64,000 bases of DNA, taken from NCBI RefSeq assembly GCF_008727715.1, contig NZ_CP044218.1:1984001-2048000 (forward strand). The letters are read 5' to 3'. Shown here piece after piece: positions 63,558-64,000 of the stretch (positions within the stretch are counted from its first letter, which is position 1; each line of letters opens with the position of its first letter). The translations under genes were made by a program, and so were the position numbers. The DNA is from Mesorhizobium terrae. GTDB taxonomy: Bacteria; Pseudomonadota; Alphaproteobacteria; Rhizobiales; Rhizobiaceae. Under the pieces are notes generated by a model. That model was not told the DNA's origin. It ran no database searches and saw only the letters and a program-made list of their open reading frames with translations.

Positions 63558-63854
63558 TTACTTTGGCGCCTTGCCACCATTCTTCTTGCATTCCGCCCGG
63601 AATTTCTCGCGGTCCTTGCCGTGAAGGCCCTTGGCGTCGGCGAGTACCGAGCACTGCTTGGAAATGGCCGTCTTCTCCGGAGACTTCGTCGGGGTCGTCT
63701 TCTTGACGGTCGTGCTCGCTGCGGCGGGAGCCGTTGCCGTGCTTGCTGCGGCGGGAGCGGTTGTCGTGCTTGCTGCGGGCTTGCTCGCTGCAAACGCGGC
63801 AGTCGAGAGGAAGCCGGCGAAAACGACAGAGGCAACAAATGTCACGGTCTTCAT
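63558..63854 (-). CDS. PsiF-like small periplasmic protein
   Basis: A 98-residue protein from ATG 63854, with AGGAA upstream and a signal peptide (MKTVTFVASVVFAGFLSTAA to FAA). The middle is a repetitive Ala/Thr/Pro/Ser linker (two copies of TAPAAAST). The C-terminal ~40 residues contain QCSVLADAKGLHGKDREKFR and a second cysteine (AECKKNGG), which matches one PsiF repeat; E. coli PsiF is phosphate-starvation inducible. Function unknown. Confidence 0.8.
   Translation of the reverse strand: MKTVTFVASVVFAGFLSTAAFAASKPAASTTTAPAAASTATAPAAASTTVKKTTPTKSPEKTAISKQCSVLADAKGLHGKDREKFRAECKKNGGKAPK
63711..63780. repeat. 27-bp tandem repeat inside the psiF-like gene
   Basis: Units at 63711-63737, 63738-63764 and a partial one at 63765-63780 begin CGTGCT(C/T)GCTGCGG and encode the TAPAAAST linker repeat. 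Copy number may vary between strains. Confidence 0.7.
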
Positions 63855-64000
63855 GGAAATTCCTTTGATTTGAGGACTAGGCCACAAACGTTGTGACACG
63901 AGCTCATTTCTCCAGTTTTTCCAGCGTGTAGAATTTTGTTTCTGAATTGTACGCAAGCAAGCCGAGATCTGATTGGCCCGACCGGAGGTGCTAAAGCTCA
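63855..64000. other. Right-edge region without a gene
   Basis: The last 146 bases contain an AT-rich stretch (GAATTTTGTTTCTGAATTG) that could be the promoter of the psiF-like gene. No coding start or RNA gene is supported before the edge. Confidence 0.5.

Overview
The window looks like chromosomal DNA of an alphaproteobacterium of the order Hyphomicrobiales (Rhizobiales), most likely Mesorhizobium or a close Phyllobacteriaceae relative. This rests on high GC, on protein families (IalB, DUF1127, MHYT-GGDEF-EAL, a CenR-type regulator, YceH, a mitofilin-like protein in the heme operon) and on CtrA-type TTAA-N7-TTAA sites. The genus is inferred from remembered similarity, not from a search. I see no rRNA, tRNA, CRISPR array, insertion sequence or prophage. 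The layout is dense, mostly housekeeping, with a small accessory patch near the right end.

Region 1 (1-10.5 kb): the 3' end of an ialB-like gene, rlmN, a small membrane protein, a LysE exporter, a large MHYT-GGDEF-EAL protein divergent from argG, two small exported proteins, a MltB-like transglycosylase, a CPBP protease and a DUF2270 membrane protein. Region 2 (10.5-23.6 kb): ffh, chorismate mutase and rpsP, ended by a clear terminator where rimM and trmD would usually follow; then a divergent cupin/LysR pair, a PAS-GGDEF-EAL protein, a bestrophin, small envelope proteins and two tandem membrane GGDEF proteins. The four GGDEF proteins in about 20 kb are a notable concentration of cyclic-di-GMP genes.

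Region 3 (23.6-34.2 kb): sdhC-sdhD-sdhA, then two small unrelated genes (a secreted protein and DUF3052) lodged before sdhB, then a possible PD-(D/E)XK protein, YceH, a flavin monooxygenase-like protein, OsmC, YciI, YbaK, a Ubi-type hydroxylase and tesB. Region 4 (34.2-45.4 kb): glnK-amtB with a sigma-54-like promoter and a strong terminator, then ftsK behind a CtrA-type box, lolA, xth, a GNAT protein, a cyclic-nucleotide-binding protein, a CenR/OtpR-type regulator and an L,D-transpeptidase: a cell-cycle and envelope neighbourhood.

Region 5 (45.4-55 kb): two operons diverge from about 48.97 kb. Leftward run tsaD-gpsA-YciI-EVE-methyltransferase; rightward run hemC-hemD-mic60-like-hemY, followed by a TerB-like protein and a glutamine amidotransferase. 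Region 6 (55-64 kb): an MFS transporter, a PLP aminotransferase, a TetR regulator divergent from a fadJ-like beta-oxidation gene, then a patch with nested inverted repeats, an FkbM methyltransferase, a GT87-like membrane glycosyltransferase and a PsiF-like periplasmic protein.
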